Notes under the pieces: model-generated
Told to the model about the DNA's origin: nothing
Database searches by the model: none
What the model saw: the letters and a program-made list of their open reading frames with translations, nothing else
Made by a program: the position numbers and the translations under genes
Part shown: positions 1-11,398 of the stretch, piece after piece
Layout: each line of letters opens with the position of its first letter
How positions within the stretch are numbered: the stretch's first letter is position 1
DNA from: Stenopsyche tienmushanensis
Lineage: Eukaryota > Arthropoda > Insecta > Trichoptera > Stenopsychidae
DNA: 64,000 nt
Reading direction: 5' to 3'
Assembly (NCBI GenBank): GCA_008973525.1
Contig: WACJ01000274.1
Span: forward strand, 372,001 to 436,000

Positions 1-94
1 ACTCTGGAACGATACGATAGTTTGAATATGCTCATTGTTTCTCGTGTAAGAATATTTGATCGGACCGAGACCGGAGCGAGATCGAACCGTTACT

Positions 95-327
95 GGCACC
101 ATAGTGTGGATCGGGCCTTATTCTCCTAATTTAAGCCCTTCTAATTTACATTTTGTATTTATCTCTACAAAATTATTTGAAAGGAAAAAATTGAATACAA
201 CAGATGAGGTAAAAGCCAGCACTATATTTGCATCGAAACCCGATTTTTTTGTATTCTTATGGATTTAAAAAGCTGACAGAACGATGGGAGACAGTCATTA
301 GCAATACTGGGAATTATATTTTTGATA
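95..327 (+). pseudogene. Mariner transposase, C-terminal fragment
   Basis: This is the decayed 3' part of a mariner-type (Tc1/mariner superfamily) transposase. The translated stretch GPYSPNLSPSNLHFVF matches the mariner block around the third catalytic aspartate, normally YSPDLAPSDYHLF. Both aspartates there have become asparagine, so the copy is dead. It runs on through a KKLNTTDEVKAS segment and a FASKPDFF segment. After a stop at 266-268 and a frame change it resumes as KLTERWETVISNTGNYIF, the usual last 20 or so residues of mariner. Everything upstream of this block is missing or outside the window, and no terminal inverted repeat is visible after it. The assignment is strong; the left boundary is approximate. 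Confidence 0.8.
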
Positions 328-3300
328 TGGAACTTCATGTAGCATGCATTTATCATTAATTTTAAACCCATCATCCAAGCTACGGGTGAATATATCCAAA
401 AATATATAACAATAATCATACATTTAAATATTTCTACAATGATTGAAAGCAAAATATTGAGAATTTACGAAGTCATGGTGATCTAAATTGGTAACACTTA
501 ATCATCTGGCGAATTATCTTACTTACTTGAACGGCATTTAACTTGAATATATCCGTATGGTTTTTGTGCATTAGAAACTTGATCTGTAGTATTATAATTG
601 TTCTAACAATGCTGTCTCAATTCAAAGCAAATCTTGTGGTGTGTTTATGATGTTGTTTCTTAATTAAAGGCATTCTGTCCAATTATGTTAGTGCAATGCC
701 GAATAAATAGTAGTAAATGGTTAGAGGCAACGTCCATTATTTAATGGAAAAGGCAAGGCTCCCAAAATAACAAGAATTGCTATGCAGCAGGAAATTGTAT
801 AGTGGGTTGCTGAAGCAAGGATGAATTGCATCTAATCTAATGGTGGATATTCGATATTTTACTGCGGCATTTTAGATTGACCCAAATAAATTTATAGCTT
901 ACAAAATGGTGGCATTCGCATCGCGTTGATTAAATTTATTGAACAGTCCATAGCAAGATCGTAGATTAAATTTTTCTGAAAGCAGTTCGCGGATTAAAGC
1001 AAAGCATATTTTCAGCCCTTATCGGGTTTTTTATTAAGCCACCCCAAAGAATTTAAAACTTAGCTTGCATGCATGCCTCCATTTGCGTTCTTAGGCAACG
1101 CCAGCTGAATGCATGCGCCCGTTGCATTTTTCACATTGTAGCCATAAAGTATTTGGTCTGAGCTCAAGTCAAACTCACTTAGAGGAACTTTCGACTTCTG
1201 CCTCATGCATAATTCCCACACATAAATTTTCGCCGACGATTAACGTTTTATAACAAGAGTTTTATAAGCATGGAAATTCCAGCCATAAACCTCCCCGGGT
1301 AAGATGTATATCCTGCTCTTTTTTGAAAAGATCACTTTACGATGCTCTTATCTTCGCAGCATAAAAAAGAGCGTAGAACCGTTGAACTTCTTTCATGAAT
1401 AAAACAGACGGGATAAGCGCTCCAGGTGCATCGTGGGTCAATCTAAAACCGCCGAATATGTTCAAAGAGCTCCTCATTTTTTATTTAAATGAAGAAGAAG
1501 AATAAATAAAGAGCATCAAACAGCTTTTCTGAAGCACAATCCCAAAGGACACAACGGGACGTGAATAGATCAACAGAAATCGACGCCATGCAAACATCGC
1601 TACTGAAGCACATCTCATGATTTTGTTTCATCGTCAGAATTTTGCACATTTAAAAAACATGTTTTAAATTGGTATTTATTCGTCTGTGCTTCTATGGAAA
1701 CGCTCGCAATTTGCCCGAAAAAAAATATTTTTAAGGCATATTTTTGAATAAACGCATTCCGCAAATATTTAATGATATTAAATATTATTTTTTTAAATTG
1801 AGAAACGACTATTTTAGTCCAATAACTATTTTTCAATGATTTTCTTGAAAACATTTCCTTCTCTGATGTGAAATTTCATCAAAATCGTGTTAAAATTTGC
1901 GCAATTTAAGACAAATACGATGCAATCTTAGTGTTGTGTATATTAAAATGTATATTTTGTCATAATAACGACGATTTAATCCCGTGAATATGTATTCTTG
2001 CATTATGTTAAAACAATACAAAGCAGTAATTAATATGTCACATTACGGTTCTAATCGCAAAGAAGCAATTACCAACCGTCCCGCCAAAAGAGTGTTAATA
2101 CATCATCAATGCTTGCTGTCTGTATTTCCGTAAGAACGCTTACAAACATTAATTCGTTAATACTGGATATGTATGCATAAGCAGTTTTCAAATTGAAATT
2201 CAAGCAAAATTCAATTTTAATTAATTTAATTATGTTATAATGATTGGGTACATTTATGCATTTGCCAAATAAAATGCATTTCATGTGCAATTTGATCGTA
2301 TCAAAACGAAAGCAAACATATCATGACGTTTCCGTTGCATACATTGTCTGCAAATATATATGCAGGATGGTTGTTTGTATGGTTGATGTTTGAGCCATGG
2401 TTTGAAATATTACTGCTGTAAAAAGAACAAATTTGTTTTACAAGATTCTTTCTTGCACAGTCTTTCATTTTATTTTTAAAGAAATTCTCAATCTTAAATC
2501 TAGTTGGAAAAATCTAGCGAGGTATCTTATATTTCATTCGGAAGAAAATATTATTGAAAATTATGATTAATTTTGATCATTTTCATAAAAACTCATATTA
2601 TTTAGGAATTGTCAGGATATTTTAAATTATTTCAATGTGGTCAATATTGTATAATTAGAAACGTTTATGCATAAATAATTGAGTTGATTGCTTTCAGTGC
2701 TAAATTATTTAAGGCAAGGGTCATTTGCTCCGACTATATTTGTATATTTTTAAAAGCGTTCCATTTAAGGTAAGCAAATTAAAATTATTTTTGTACAAAA
2801 ATATGAATTACTGAGTAGTAAATCGGCTGTGGGCTTGGGTAAATGCGTCAATCTTTAAAATAGACTAAATGGCCAGCCAAATACAAAGGAAGTTTCAAAA
2901 TAACTCGGTTAAAAATAAATCGAATTCGTCGACATTCCGTCGTTCCTGGATCGATTCTGAGATATTTTCATATTGCGCCAAATTAATTACGAACAGTTTG
3001 AGGTTCCTTGTGAATGAATACGGAGAGAGCACTTGAAAATGTGGGCATCATAAAGATAATTTTTACAACAACTCTCTCAAGATTTTTCGCCGCGAGCTCT
3101 AACTCGCTAGCACTTGGGCGCTTTATTAACATTCATCACTCTTTTTACACATTTTCTAGAATTCTAAAGTATTATTCATTCAACGCAATCTCCATATCAT
3201 TTGAATATAATGACGGGGGGGTTGAAACGTTTTTACGGCGGGTCACTAAAAATGTTAAATGCGCTTACTTTTCTCGTAAAGCACATATCGCACCGCCATT

Positions 3301-4164
3301 ACTTTAGCTTTGACCTGATTTTTAATAAAAACGAAAAGAACTCGTTTGTTGATTTTGTCTTAATGGGGAGCTAAAAAGTTAAAGACCAAAATGCCCTAAA
3401 TATATAGGAATTCTTATAAAATTTTGATATGAATAAAATACTACATATATCATCTTTGCGTTTATCGCTACGTCTTTTATTATCTTATCGATCGAATTTA
3501 AAATAATTTAAATTATGATCGACATGTGTATCGTTAGAGAGACCGGAAAATAATCAAAATATTGCCATTTAAATTGTATCGATTAAGAACATTCAAAGTT
3601 AGCATATAATGTCCCTAAATAAAATCAGATGTCAATAATCAATTACCGAATAAGCTTAATTTTTAATTATCTATTGCGAATTTTAACATTTAATAAGACG
3701 AAACTAACTCATCACTCAATAAGTTCGTAGGATTATTTTCAATATAATTTTTTTTATTATTCATTTGGTGTCGTTCTTCCATCAAATGCACCAATATCGT
3801 CATATAATTTTCATTATTGATGGTTCTCCTTTTAAGTTAATATAATTGATGAATAAAATATCAAAATACAGAGGCCAAAACCTTACCAGGTGATATTTAT
3901 GTTTTTGGTCGCTTTAACTCGTTCCTCGCCCCGTCTACCGTATACGATGGACGGACGTTGCCCCGCACGAGCATTTAAATACGATTTAACAAGTTATTTA
4001 TTTTGTATTTAATGGAGTTAAAGTAAAATACAACATTATATTATGTTACCAGCTATTCATTAAAACAATTCAAACACAAATGAGATGATTTTGGACAATT
4101 AGAATAATATCTTGCGACCCTTTTTTCATTTTTTTCGCTTCCTGGAGATCGAGAATTTGTCAGT
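328..4164. other. AT-rich non-coding stretch
   Basis: I see no supported gene here. Open frames are below 100 codons, have low-complexity AT-driven composition and resemble nothing I know. A slightly GC-richer patch around 1000-1160 has the alternating ATGCATGC motif (GCATGCATGC near 1070), and another lies around 3190-3300. Neither shows coding structure. Confidence 0.5.
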
Positions 4165-4562
4165 CAGTCAAACAGTCTCCGAAAAGCGAATCCAGCGTCT
4201 CTATTTCTACGATTTACAAATGTTAACTTTACGAACATCTTTCTATAATGTCTTCCAGATGACAACGGTCTAAATATCTTTCGAGATCGACCTCGAAATT
4301 TGCATTCCACCCTTGTCTGTTCGCACTTGTTTATCTTCACTATTTTTTATTAATTTGGCTAATGCCAGAGTCAAGCTTATCGATCTAAAATAAAACAGTA
4401 CCTGAGAGAAGATGCGCCATATGACGGTCATGTTTATCCCGTCCATTATAATATTGCATCGGTATTCCTTCTGTTTACGCTCCGACTATAGAATTTGGGC
4501 CCCGTGAGAAACAACACCAATTCATGCTGGGCGATGAACGTATTAAAAAGCTTTCAAAAGTC
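4165..4562 (-). repeat. Middle-repetitive element, minus copy
   Basis: Read on the minus strand, this segment matches 6418-6678 on the plus strand over most of its length. Shared blocks are GGTGTTG-TTCTCAC, CGGAGCGTAAACAGAAG, CATCTTCTCTCAGGTA, GATAAGCTTGA, AGTGAAGATAAACAAG and CTTTTCGGAGAC. This copy holds about 150 bases between the last two blocks that the other lacks, so it is probably nearer to full length. It has no coding capacity that I can recognise. The sharp matches without open frames suggest a solo LTR or a non-autonomous element, but no target duplication is visible to decide. Confidence 0.6.
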
Positions 4563-6301
4563 AGCTGACTGTTGATTTGACCCTGTAGTATAGTGATGAA
4601 TCCATAATTTATCCGACCGTATGAAAAAATCCTTTTTATTGCGCTGAAGCAGCTCCAGACAGCGCTCTGAATTGTGGACGCGTTGTCGTTTTTGATTGAC
4701 TGTAAGAAAACGCGATACTTTCTACGAACGATGTTGAAGATTTTTGTGCGAAAATATGCTCGATGGTCTTGACGATGAAAATAATATCAATATTGATTAA
4801 AACCTCCCCAACTATGACATTAACGTATGCAAATCTGATGATGGAGATATTTTTTTATGCAAAATAGTCTTCCCTGCTTCTTCTTAGCTATCATTTTCAA
4901 TTAGTGTCAATTTAAGTTGAGCATTTTTTACAAAAACGAAATTAATAAATGACAGTCGTCTGATATAATATAATTGATGAATTTTAATTTTAAAAAAGCT
5001 TAGACTTTGGATATATCATCAAACATTCGTTTGGGAAATTGAAATCATGGAAAATTTTACGTTTAATAAAAATCCCAGAGATCCTTTTTAGATAAAAAAT
5101 TTCATTAAGAAATTGCTTTTAAATTACTATTGGTTATGGAATTAACTTTATTCGTTTCCAACTCAAGAATTAATACCTACCCATTCCTCCTTTCTATCAA
5201 GTAATACGATAATAATGACTATTGATTTTTTGTATATTGATTAATGATGTATGATATTTTATAAAAATGTTTTTTACCGCTTTATATATATAAAAATGAA
5301 CTTGACAAATTTGATATTGATTGAATGATTGATATTAACAAATAAATTGAGCAGACGTTTTTATTACTAAGTTGATATATATAAATGCATCCCTTGGGGC
5401 ATTGTCTGGGTCTGTCTTTTTTTCTAAATCGCCCTGTCAATCAACTAATGAGCCTTCAAGCCACGAAGCTAGACTTCGCTGAGACACAGAAAGGCTTTTT
5501 TCTTGGGGCAGGGGCTGAAACCCAAGTCCAGTGTCCATCCCCGTACGTGAAAGTGCGGCCGGGAAAATCAGGGAACAGGAAAATGCTCGCATAAGTAAAT
5601 GGGTAAGTGAGTCACTTAAGCAAGTCGGGTTACTCACGGTACATTTGGCGCCCGTTGAATTGAATTGAATCCACATTATCATAACTTGTGCCAACTTGGC
5701 CAGCAGGTATACAGCCCCACAGGGTCAGCCCGTGGGGGGAAATTGAATTCAATTGAAATTGTGTTTTATTGTACCGCAACCACCCGGGCCGTGGGGTGCC
5801 ATCATTTCAGCTTCGGACCTTAATTTACCCCCCTTCCCTGGCAAAACCTGCGCATTAACGATAAATAATCGCTTTTATTCATAAGTATGGCCACTGGATG
5901 GAATAAACATTGCCCCCACGCTTAGAACTGGTAATTAATTTAGAAGAAAGTTTAGAAAGGAGGTCGATAATCGGGAAAACTGCTAATCATCCAATTGCTT
6001 AGCTTTCGCTGCGTGAGGGTGGCCAAAGGGCTATTTTTACCCCCTTAGTGGGGTGAACTCCAAGTCAACAATAAATCGCTATACAACCGACCATCTATAG
6101 GAAGTGCTTAATATATAATTTATCTTGATAAACTATCATACAATTTCGAATTGATTTTCTTCGTTCTCAAAAAAAAAAAAAATTTTTTTGTAATATATAT
6201 AATAATATAAAATATAATTAATGATAAATTTAGGATCATTTTATGATTATAATATTGAGTGAGTTATTTTAATATCCAAGCATAGCAATATCCAATATCT
6301 A
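4563..6301. other. Non-coding stretch with a GC-richer patch
   Basis: No supported gene. The part at 5380-5960 is clearly richer in G and C than its surroundings. It has a good hairpin at 5715-5737 (CCCCAC paired with GTGGGG, GGG with CCC inside) followed by an ACCCGGGCCGTGGGGT block. Two overlapping open frames on opposite strands (5385-5594 and 5437-5694) show no protein similarity. This patch is a candidate regulatory region, from composition only. Confidence 0.35.
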
Positions 6302-6420
6302 TTAACCCTTTGAGTAGTGAGCTAATTTAAATTCTTCATCGTGTTAGATGCTATATTTGCTTATCTGTCACTTATCATCCATACAAATCTGCTTATCTGT
6401 CAGAACAGCAGCTGCGCGTA
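6302..6420 (-). mobile_element. piggyBac-type MITE, one end only
   Basis: It starts with TTAA followed by CCCTTTGAGTAGTGAGCTAA, the inverse of the terminal sequence seen at 20114, 33589 and 44327. It continues with the family blocks AGATGCTATATTTG and GCTTATCTGTCAG. The opposite end of the family (TTAACCCCTTAAAGAGG) is not found. The copy runs at about 6418 straight into the middle-repetitive sequence that also occurs at 4165-4562. TTAA flank and CCC terminus are the marks of piggyBac-type elements; the internal sequence is non-coding. Confidence 0.65.
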
Positions 6421-6678
6421 TGAAGCTTATATTTAACACTCTCGTTGCCCAGCCTGACTCGGTGTTGCTTCTCACAGAACTCAAATTCGATAATCGGAGC
6501 GTAAACAGAAGAAATAGCGATGTAAGATTATAACGCACGGGGTAAAAACGGACGACATGTGGTACATCTTCTCTCAGGTATTGTTTTATCTTAGATTGAT
6601 AAGCTTGATTCTGTCATTAGTCAAATTAACAAAAACAAAGTGAAGATAAACAAGCTTTTCGGAGACTCAGACTTCGGA
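6418..6678 (+). repeat. Middle-repetitive element, plus copy
   Basis: This is the plus-strand partner of 4165-4562, in inverted orientation about 2 kb away, with an internal deletion between GATAAACAAG and CTTTTCGGAGAC. The match begins in the stretch CCCAGCCTGACTCGGTG and runs through the CGGAGCGTAAACAGAAG and ATCTTCTCTCAGGTA blocks. Together with 4165-4562 it could form a large hairpin. The function is unknown. Confidence 0.6.
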
Positions 6679-6699
6679 GATGCGCATATCTGGTGGAAG

Positions 6700-7863
6700 C
6701 AGCGACGAATGAGTTAAATAAATAAAACATAAAAAGTTTAAATCCAACTATGATCAATATGTGATGTGGTAAATGAAATCATCAATATCAATATCAGTTT
6801 GACGTTTGTACAAAAAAATATATTTAGGCAATAGAAGAAATTTACAATATTTGTTAAAAGATGGCTACTCCAGTCATTTTCCAAAAGATTTGACATAGTA
6901 AAATTACATGTGTTTTATACTAAATTTCTTTGTACATTTTTGATTATAATTCATATTTTATCATCAAAGTTTTAATAAAAATTCGCACTATAAATATTCA
7001 TTGAAAATAATAGGTCAATTCAATTGATATTTTCCATTCTAGATGCTAATTTAATATCCACTCGATCCGTACAAAACGCAAAATAAAAATAAATTGGGAC
7101 ACTGAAGCATTTGACCCAAATAGATCTTTGTGTTCGCAAAGTGTTCCATCCACAAAAAAAAAGAAAATATGGATAAGCAGACAACGACTTCGGCTAAACA
7201 ATAGCCAAAAATTTATTGAAAATCAATGAACAGCAGAAACGTGTAGTGGGCACGCGATCTGATCCGCTCGGTTTGCAAACAATATCTTTCGACATGTGCT
7301 TCTGACAATCTCGATCTATAAATTAATAGACAGGATATGCTGAAGATGAAGTCGAGATATCTACGCATTTGTTCTCCTCCCCGAAAGAAAAAAAGGAAAG
7401 ATCTCGTATTTGATGCAGAAAATACTGCACGAATGAGCGAAGACGTGTCCTTTTGTCTTGTGTTAACGCCTCGTTAAATTCACTACAAAGAATCTCAAAA
7501 TCTTTTGTCTAAATAAGTATTAAAGTGCTCTTTGACAATTTTGACAAGCCAATTCTTTTCACATGTGTATAAAAAATGATAAAAACGACGGTTGTACTTA
7601 GCAAATGATGGATGATGGATCTTAAAATACATCGAAAGCTTATGGTCGATTTCTTTCCATTTTGATTTGTATATTTTTTGCACTGTACGGGAGGCAATTT
7701 TTTGTTATGGTCAATGTTTATATAAAGTACATCAGGAAAGTTATAGTCTACTAAACTTTTATTCTTAAATTCAAATCCACAAAGCTGCTTTTTTGTCTAC
7801 AAGTACTTAACGTGAATTTTTATTAAATAAATATCGCAAAATTAGTAAAACGTACAGGATTTA
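6700..7863. other. AT-rich non-coding stretch
   Basis: No gene is supported. Two overlapping minus-strand frames at 7495-7697 have no recognisable similarity and the composition is ordinary for this window. Confidence 0.5.
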
Positions 7864-8617
7864 TACAGGATGTTTTGCACATGGACCGACAATTATTTTT
7901 TTTTGGGAGTTAGGGAGGGGGGCTGAGGCTCGCACAGTCTTCAGACCTGACACCACTGGATTGTCTTTGTCTAGGGACGTGTCTTAATTGAAAGAATAAG
8001 TGCCGCCTTCTCCAAAATAAAAGAGGAAATGCTACTTCAGACAACTACAGTTAAAATAAGATAAGAAAAAAATCCGATTGAAAATATATTATAAAATACA
8101 AAAACTAACTGTTTGGCCTAAATGGAGGTTTTTTTTTAAATATTATTTTGTATATTCGTTAGTTTCGGACAAAAATATTATGAATATTATATGATTACGT
8201 AAAGATATCGTAAGTATAATCGGAGATGTTCACGAAAGCGCGCGTTAAGAGTCACTGCCTGTGTTTTAGGGTTTTATCCGGGCAACAGCCCCTTTCCTTT
8301 GTATCTCTAACAGGCAGGCGAAACACTTTGAAGGATCATAAAAACCAATATTCCTTTCCAAATACTATCCTAAACACGATACGCAAAAAAAATCACATGG
8401 TTTTAAATCTGAGTGGGGAAAAAGAATGTAGAAACAAAATGTCGAGCCAGACTCGACATAGGACCCCAATGATTTAAAGGTGAAATATTAGGTATTTTTA
8501 AAAAATATTGAAAAAAATATCTATTTTTATAATCTTGACACTTAGGATATAGGGTCTACGTGTGAAACCCCCTAATCTCCAAAAAAAATTGTCGGTTCAT
8601 GTGCCAAAAACCTTGTA
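7864..8617. mobile_element. TIR DNA transposon, probably Tc1/mariner type
   Basis: The two ends form an imperfect terminal inverted repeat of about 50 bases. The left end begins TACAGGATG and the right end, read backwards, TACAAGG. Both then contain GCACATG-ACCGACAATT and a T-run followed by a GGAG-TTAGGG block. A TA dinucleotide sits at each outer edge, as expected for Tc1/mariner insertion. Inside near 7935-8035 on the plus strand are two pieces that resemble a transposase of the PRSPDLTPLDFFLWG type: SSDLTPLDCLCLG, and further on in another frame SAAFSKIKEEML. The right part from about 8295 is a later insertion related to 58.5 kb. The element cannot be autonomous. Confidence 0.6.
8295..8477 (-). 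mobile_element. piggyBac-type end nested in TIR element
   Basis: Read on the minus strand this begins at TTAA (8474-8477), then GGGGTCCT and a 21-bp palindrome at 8439-8459 with arms ATGTCGAG and CTCGACAT. It goes on through CCACTCAGATTTAAAA, TTTTTTGCGTATCGTGTT and GTGTTTCGCCT. The same order of blocks is found at 58482-58690, so both are copies of one piggyBac-like family. This copy has only one palindrome where 58.5 kb has two. The far end was not found; homology fades by about 8295. Confidence 0.6.
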
Positions 8618-10435
8618 TTAAACACGTTTTCATTTAAGCAGTCCGAAATGAGTTAATATTTTCGATCGATCGTCTCAATCCAAATGTACCCTTAATTATA
8701 GTCTCTGTTCTAGAATAGTGAGAAGGAACCAAACCAAAAATAAATATTCCAGTGATCAAAATATTATAAGTCTATTTATACGGAATTAAAAACGATTAAT
8801 ACTCGCACTTTGATCAAATATCCCAGAGAGGTTTTCATAAATCTGCTAAATTGGTGCAAATTTTTCAAGGCCGACTTTCCAAAGCTCAAACTTAAAGGGT
8901 TTTCAGGCAAATAAGAAATATTACATCGAGAAAATTTTATCGCAATAATTTCATTAATATTCGCGTAAAAGTTTAAATTAATGAGCCCCCTTTAATTCAA
9001 TGTGCTCCAACGGTAAAAGTTTCATGGCATGATATAGACACTTTTGTTTCGCTCGATTAGTTATTTAATTGTGCAAAGTTTCAGCGAACTGATTATTCTA
9101 CATTATGGACAAAGTTATGCACTAAACGTTATATTATAATAGTTTCGAATCAGAAGGTAGCAGGAGCGGATTCCGATTTATCTTTATATGTTACTCGTGA
9201 ATCATTCAGAATGGCCTCGCGTAATTATGATGTCTGTAGTTGAAACTGATATCGGCAATGAATAATTGCCCACGATTTTCGTTGTGGCATTGACCTTAGG
9301 GCTAATATATATATATATTTCTTTTTAGATGCCCTTGACGGATAAACACGCGATCGAAGCAGGTTTTTATGTCTTAGGAATGGTAGCGTAGGGGTAGTTA
9401 AGGAAGAAGGGTAATTTGCGGTTAGGGATGAATTTACTTGTATTTCGGCTTTGTGCACAGCGATACAATGAATTTTCTTTTTATTAAATGCCAAACTTAA
9501 AAAAAAGCCTGCAAGAATTCATCGATTAATGAGGACTATACGCAATAGGCTACATTTACTACGGCCTCTTCCAAATGAAGGCTATCTATAGGAAGAGAGT
9601 TGCTTGTACATTTTTATTTGTGTAATGAATTTTATTCGAGAGCACCCGGTTTATGTAATAAGTGCTTGAGCAAAATATATATTTGCGGGTCCATTGTACA
9701 TGAGGTCCATAGATCTTCTTGTCTATTACATCACCGGCTTAAGCCGACCCAATTAATCAACAAGGCGTAAGCAGGCTCATTCTGGACAAAGAGGATGGGT
9801 GATTTTGTCATAGAGATGAAGTGAAAAGCATGAAAAACACCTTTTCACCTCTGAAAAAGCCTTTTCAACTACAACTTCTGAATGGGCTATATAATGCTAC
9901 GGAAAAACTATTTTACCTGTGACAAACACACCGTGTATTATATACGCCTTGATGTATGATGTCATTAATGTTATTTCTGAATGAAACGTAATTTTTGAAA
10001 CATTTCCATACGTAATATGACATCATTATGATTTCGTTAAACGCAAACATAATACCCAAAAACAGCGTTTGCATAACGTCTGCATTGTAAAAATGCATGA
10101 CATATTTCAAAATTTCCTGAATATGAACATTAAAATAATGCAAAAAATATACTCATACTAAAAATATGGCGAAAAAAGAGACTCCAGCCAAAAAATTGAG
10201 AGAGTAGAAATAAATAAAACGATAAATCATAAACATTTTGAGACCTTATTTTGCTTATATATCAAAATCTTACTTGATCGATGTATCTCAAAGTGATTGT
10301 TCTGCGTTTTTTTTCAGCGGATGAAATATTGCAAGTTTATGTTCCACAAAAGGTTGGACATACCTGAAACAAATAACAGAAAGCATTATAGACATTGAAA
10401 AGATTTTGTGTGCACTCTAAAATATTATTAAAATC
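8618..10435. other. AT-rich non-coding stretch
   Basis: No supported gene. A short TA repeat occurs at 9306-9320. The 89-codon minus-strand frame at 9225-9494 shows no similarity and contains the antisense of that repeat. Confidence 0.5.
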
Positions 10436-10635
10436 GTTTTCTACAAATTTTAAAACTTAATTGTTGCACTCGTTGCAAAACTGTTTTGGGTAGCTTTGCA
10501 AAAATAAGTGATTCCAAGTGCTTTTGAACCAGGATTATCACTTGATAGTTGACATCGTTCTCCACCATATATTATTTTTGATGATAGGATTACAGAATTA
10601 TAATAATGCCAGATTTCTCTGCGGACAACCGACAT

Positions 10636-10667
10636 TTTCTTGGGGTCCACTGGTGGTCCCCAAGAAA
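10636..10667. repeat. Near-perfect 15-bp hairpin
   Basis: The left arm TTTCTTGGGGTCCAC (10636-10650) and right arm GTGGTCCCCAAGAAA (10653-10667) pair with one mismatch around a 2-base centre. It is rich in G and C compared with its surroundings and lies inside the decayed piggyBac-like copy. It may be a remnant of a small foldback insertion. It is too short for a normal microRNA precursor. Confidence 0.7.
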
Positions 10668-10900
10668 TGCTTATAAACATTTCTATAAGTGTATATCCAA
10701 TTTATTTTTTTTATTCCAGGATCAAAACCAAAATTTGATACTATTTCGCTGTGAAGGAGGATTATTTTGATTAGGAGGCATATGTTCAGATTCAGAATCA
10801 TCGTCGGTACATTCGTCATTTTCATCAACGTATTGCTTCAACTTCATTGTTATCTATTTTTAAATATTCCTTAGAGTTCCCTATTGAATGTTCTCTAGTT

Positions 10901-11133
10901 CTCTTGTTACAAAAAAAAATGGTTGTGAAGCATAGGCATGTTGAAATCGTAATTGAAATACGAACATTGTGTTGAAAAACTAAGACGTTCTCAGCTTACA
11001 TGCCGCATAATAGTGAAATCGTTAGACCGAAGGTTAGACTTTGAAGAAGTAAAATACCTAGGCTTGGGATGGGGTCCGCAAAAAATGTTGTTAAAGAAGG
11101 GGTCCGCGGAATGCATTAGTTTAAGAATCCTTG
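10901..11133 (-). mobile_element. hAT-like insertion in piggyBac copy A
   Basis: This segment interrupts sequence that is continuous in the related copy at 54.4 kb (CTCTAGTGAACATTCAG). On the minus strand it opens with CAAGGATTCTTAAACTAATG followed by CCGCGGACCCC and a second GCGGACCCC, a style of terminus I associate with hAT elements. The flanks CTCTAGTT (10893-10900) and CACTAGAA (11134-11141) agree at 6 of 8 positions, compatible with an aged 8-bp target duplication. The other terminus does not show a convincing inverted repeat, so the class is tentative. Confidence 0.4.
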
Positions 11134-11398
11134 CACTAGAATAGTCATCAGAATAAGGAACATATTTATCATCAGAAGAAGTTATCTGTTTTTTTTTACA
11201 GTTACATTATAGCCAAAATTTAATTCTAATAAGTAATCGGCACAATAAATAAATAGTGTCGAGACTTGGATACAACCGGTGATGTGTAGGGATGTTATTG
11301 GTGCAAGTTAACATGCACACATATAAACGCGCGCATATATTCGCATCACATCCGTCTGCAATTGCAGACGTGTCCACGAAGCGGTTAACACACTCCTG

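Larger units (their letters stand above)
10440..11398 (-). pseudogene. Decayed piggyBac-like element, copy A
   Basis: On the minus strand the element starts at TTAA (11395-11398) followed by CGCTTCGTGGACACG and the perfect 18-bp palindrome CGTCTGCAATTGCAGACG (11353-11370). It then matches the element at 54.1 kb through TTGCACCAATAAC, TATGTAACTGTAAA and a segment encoding an acidic N-terminal region (residues such as YVPYSDD). After an insertion at 10901-11133 it resumes with ATAACAATGAAGTTGAA and a reading frame giving PPNQNNPPSQ, again shared with 54.1 kb. Acidic, low-complexity N-termini are typical of piggyBac transposases, but no catalytic domain is visible. The left boundary is uncertain. 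Stops and frameshifts make it non-functional. Confidence 0.6.
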
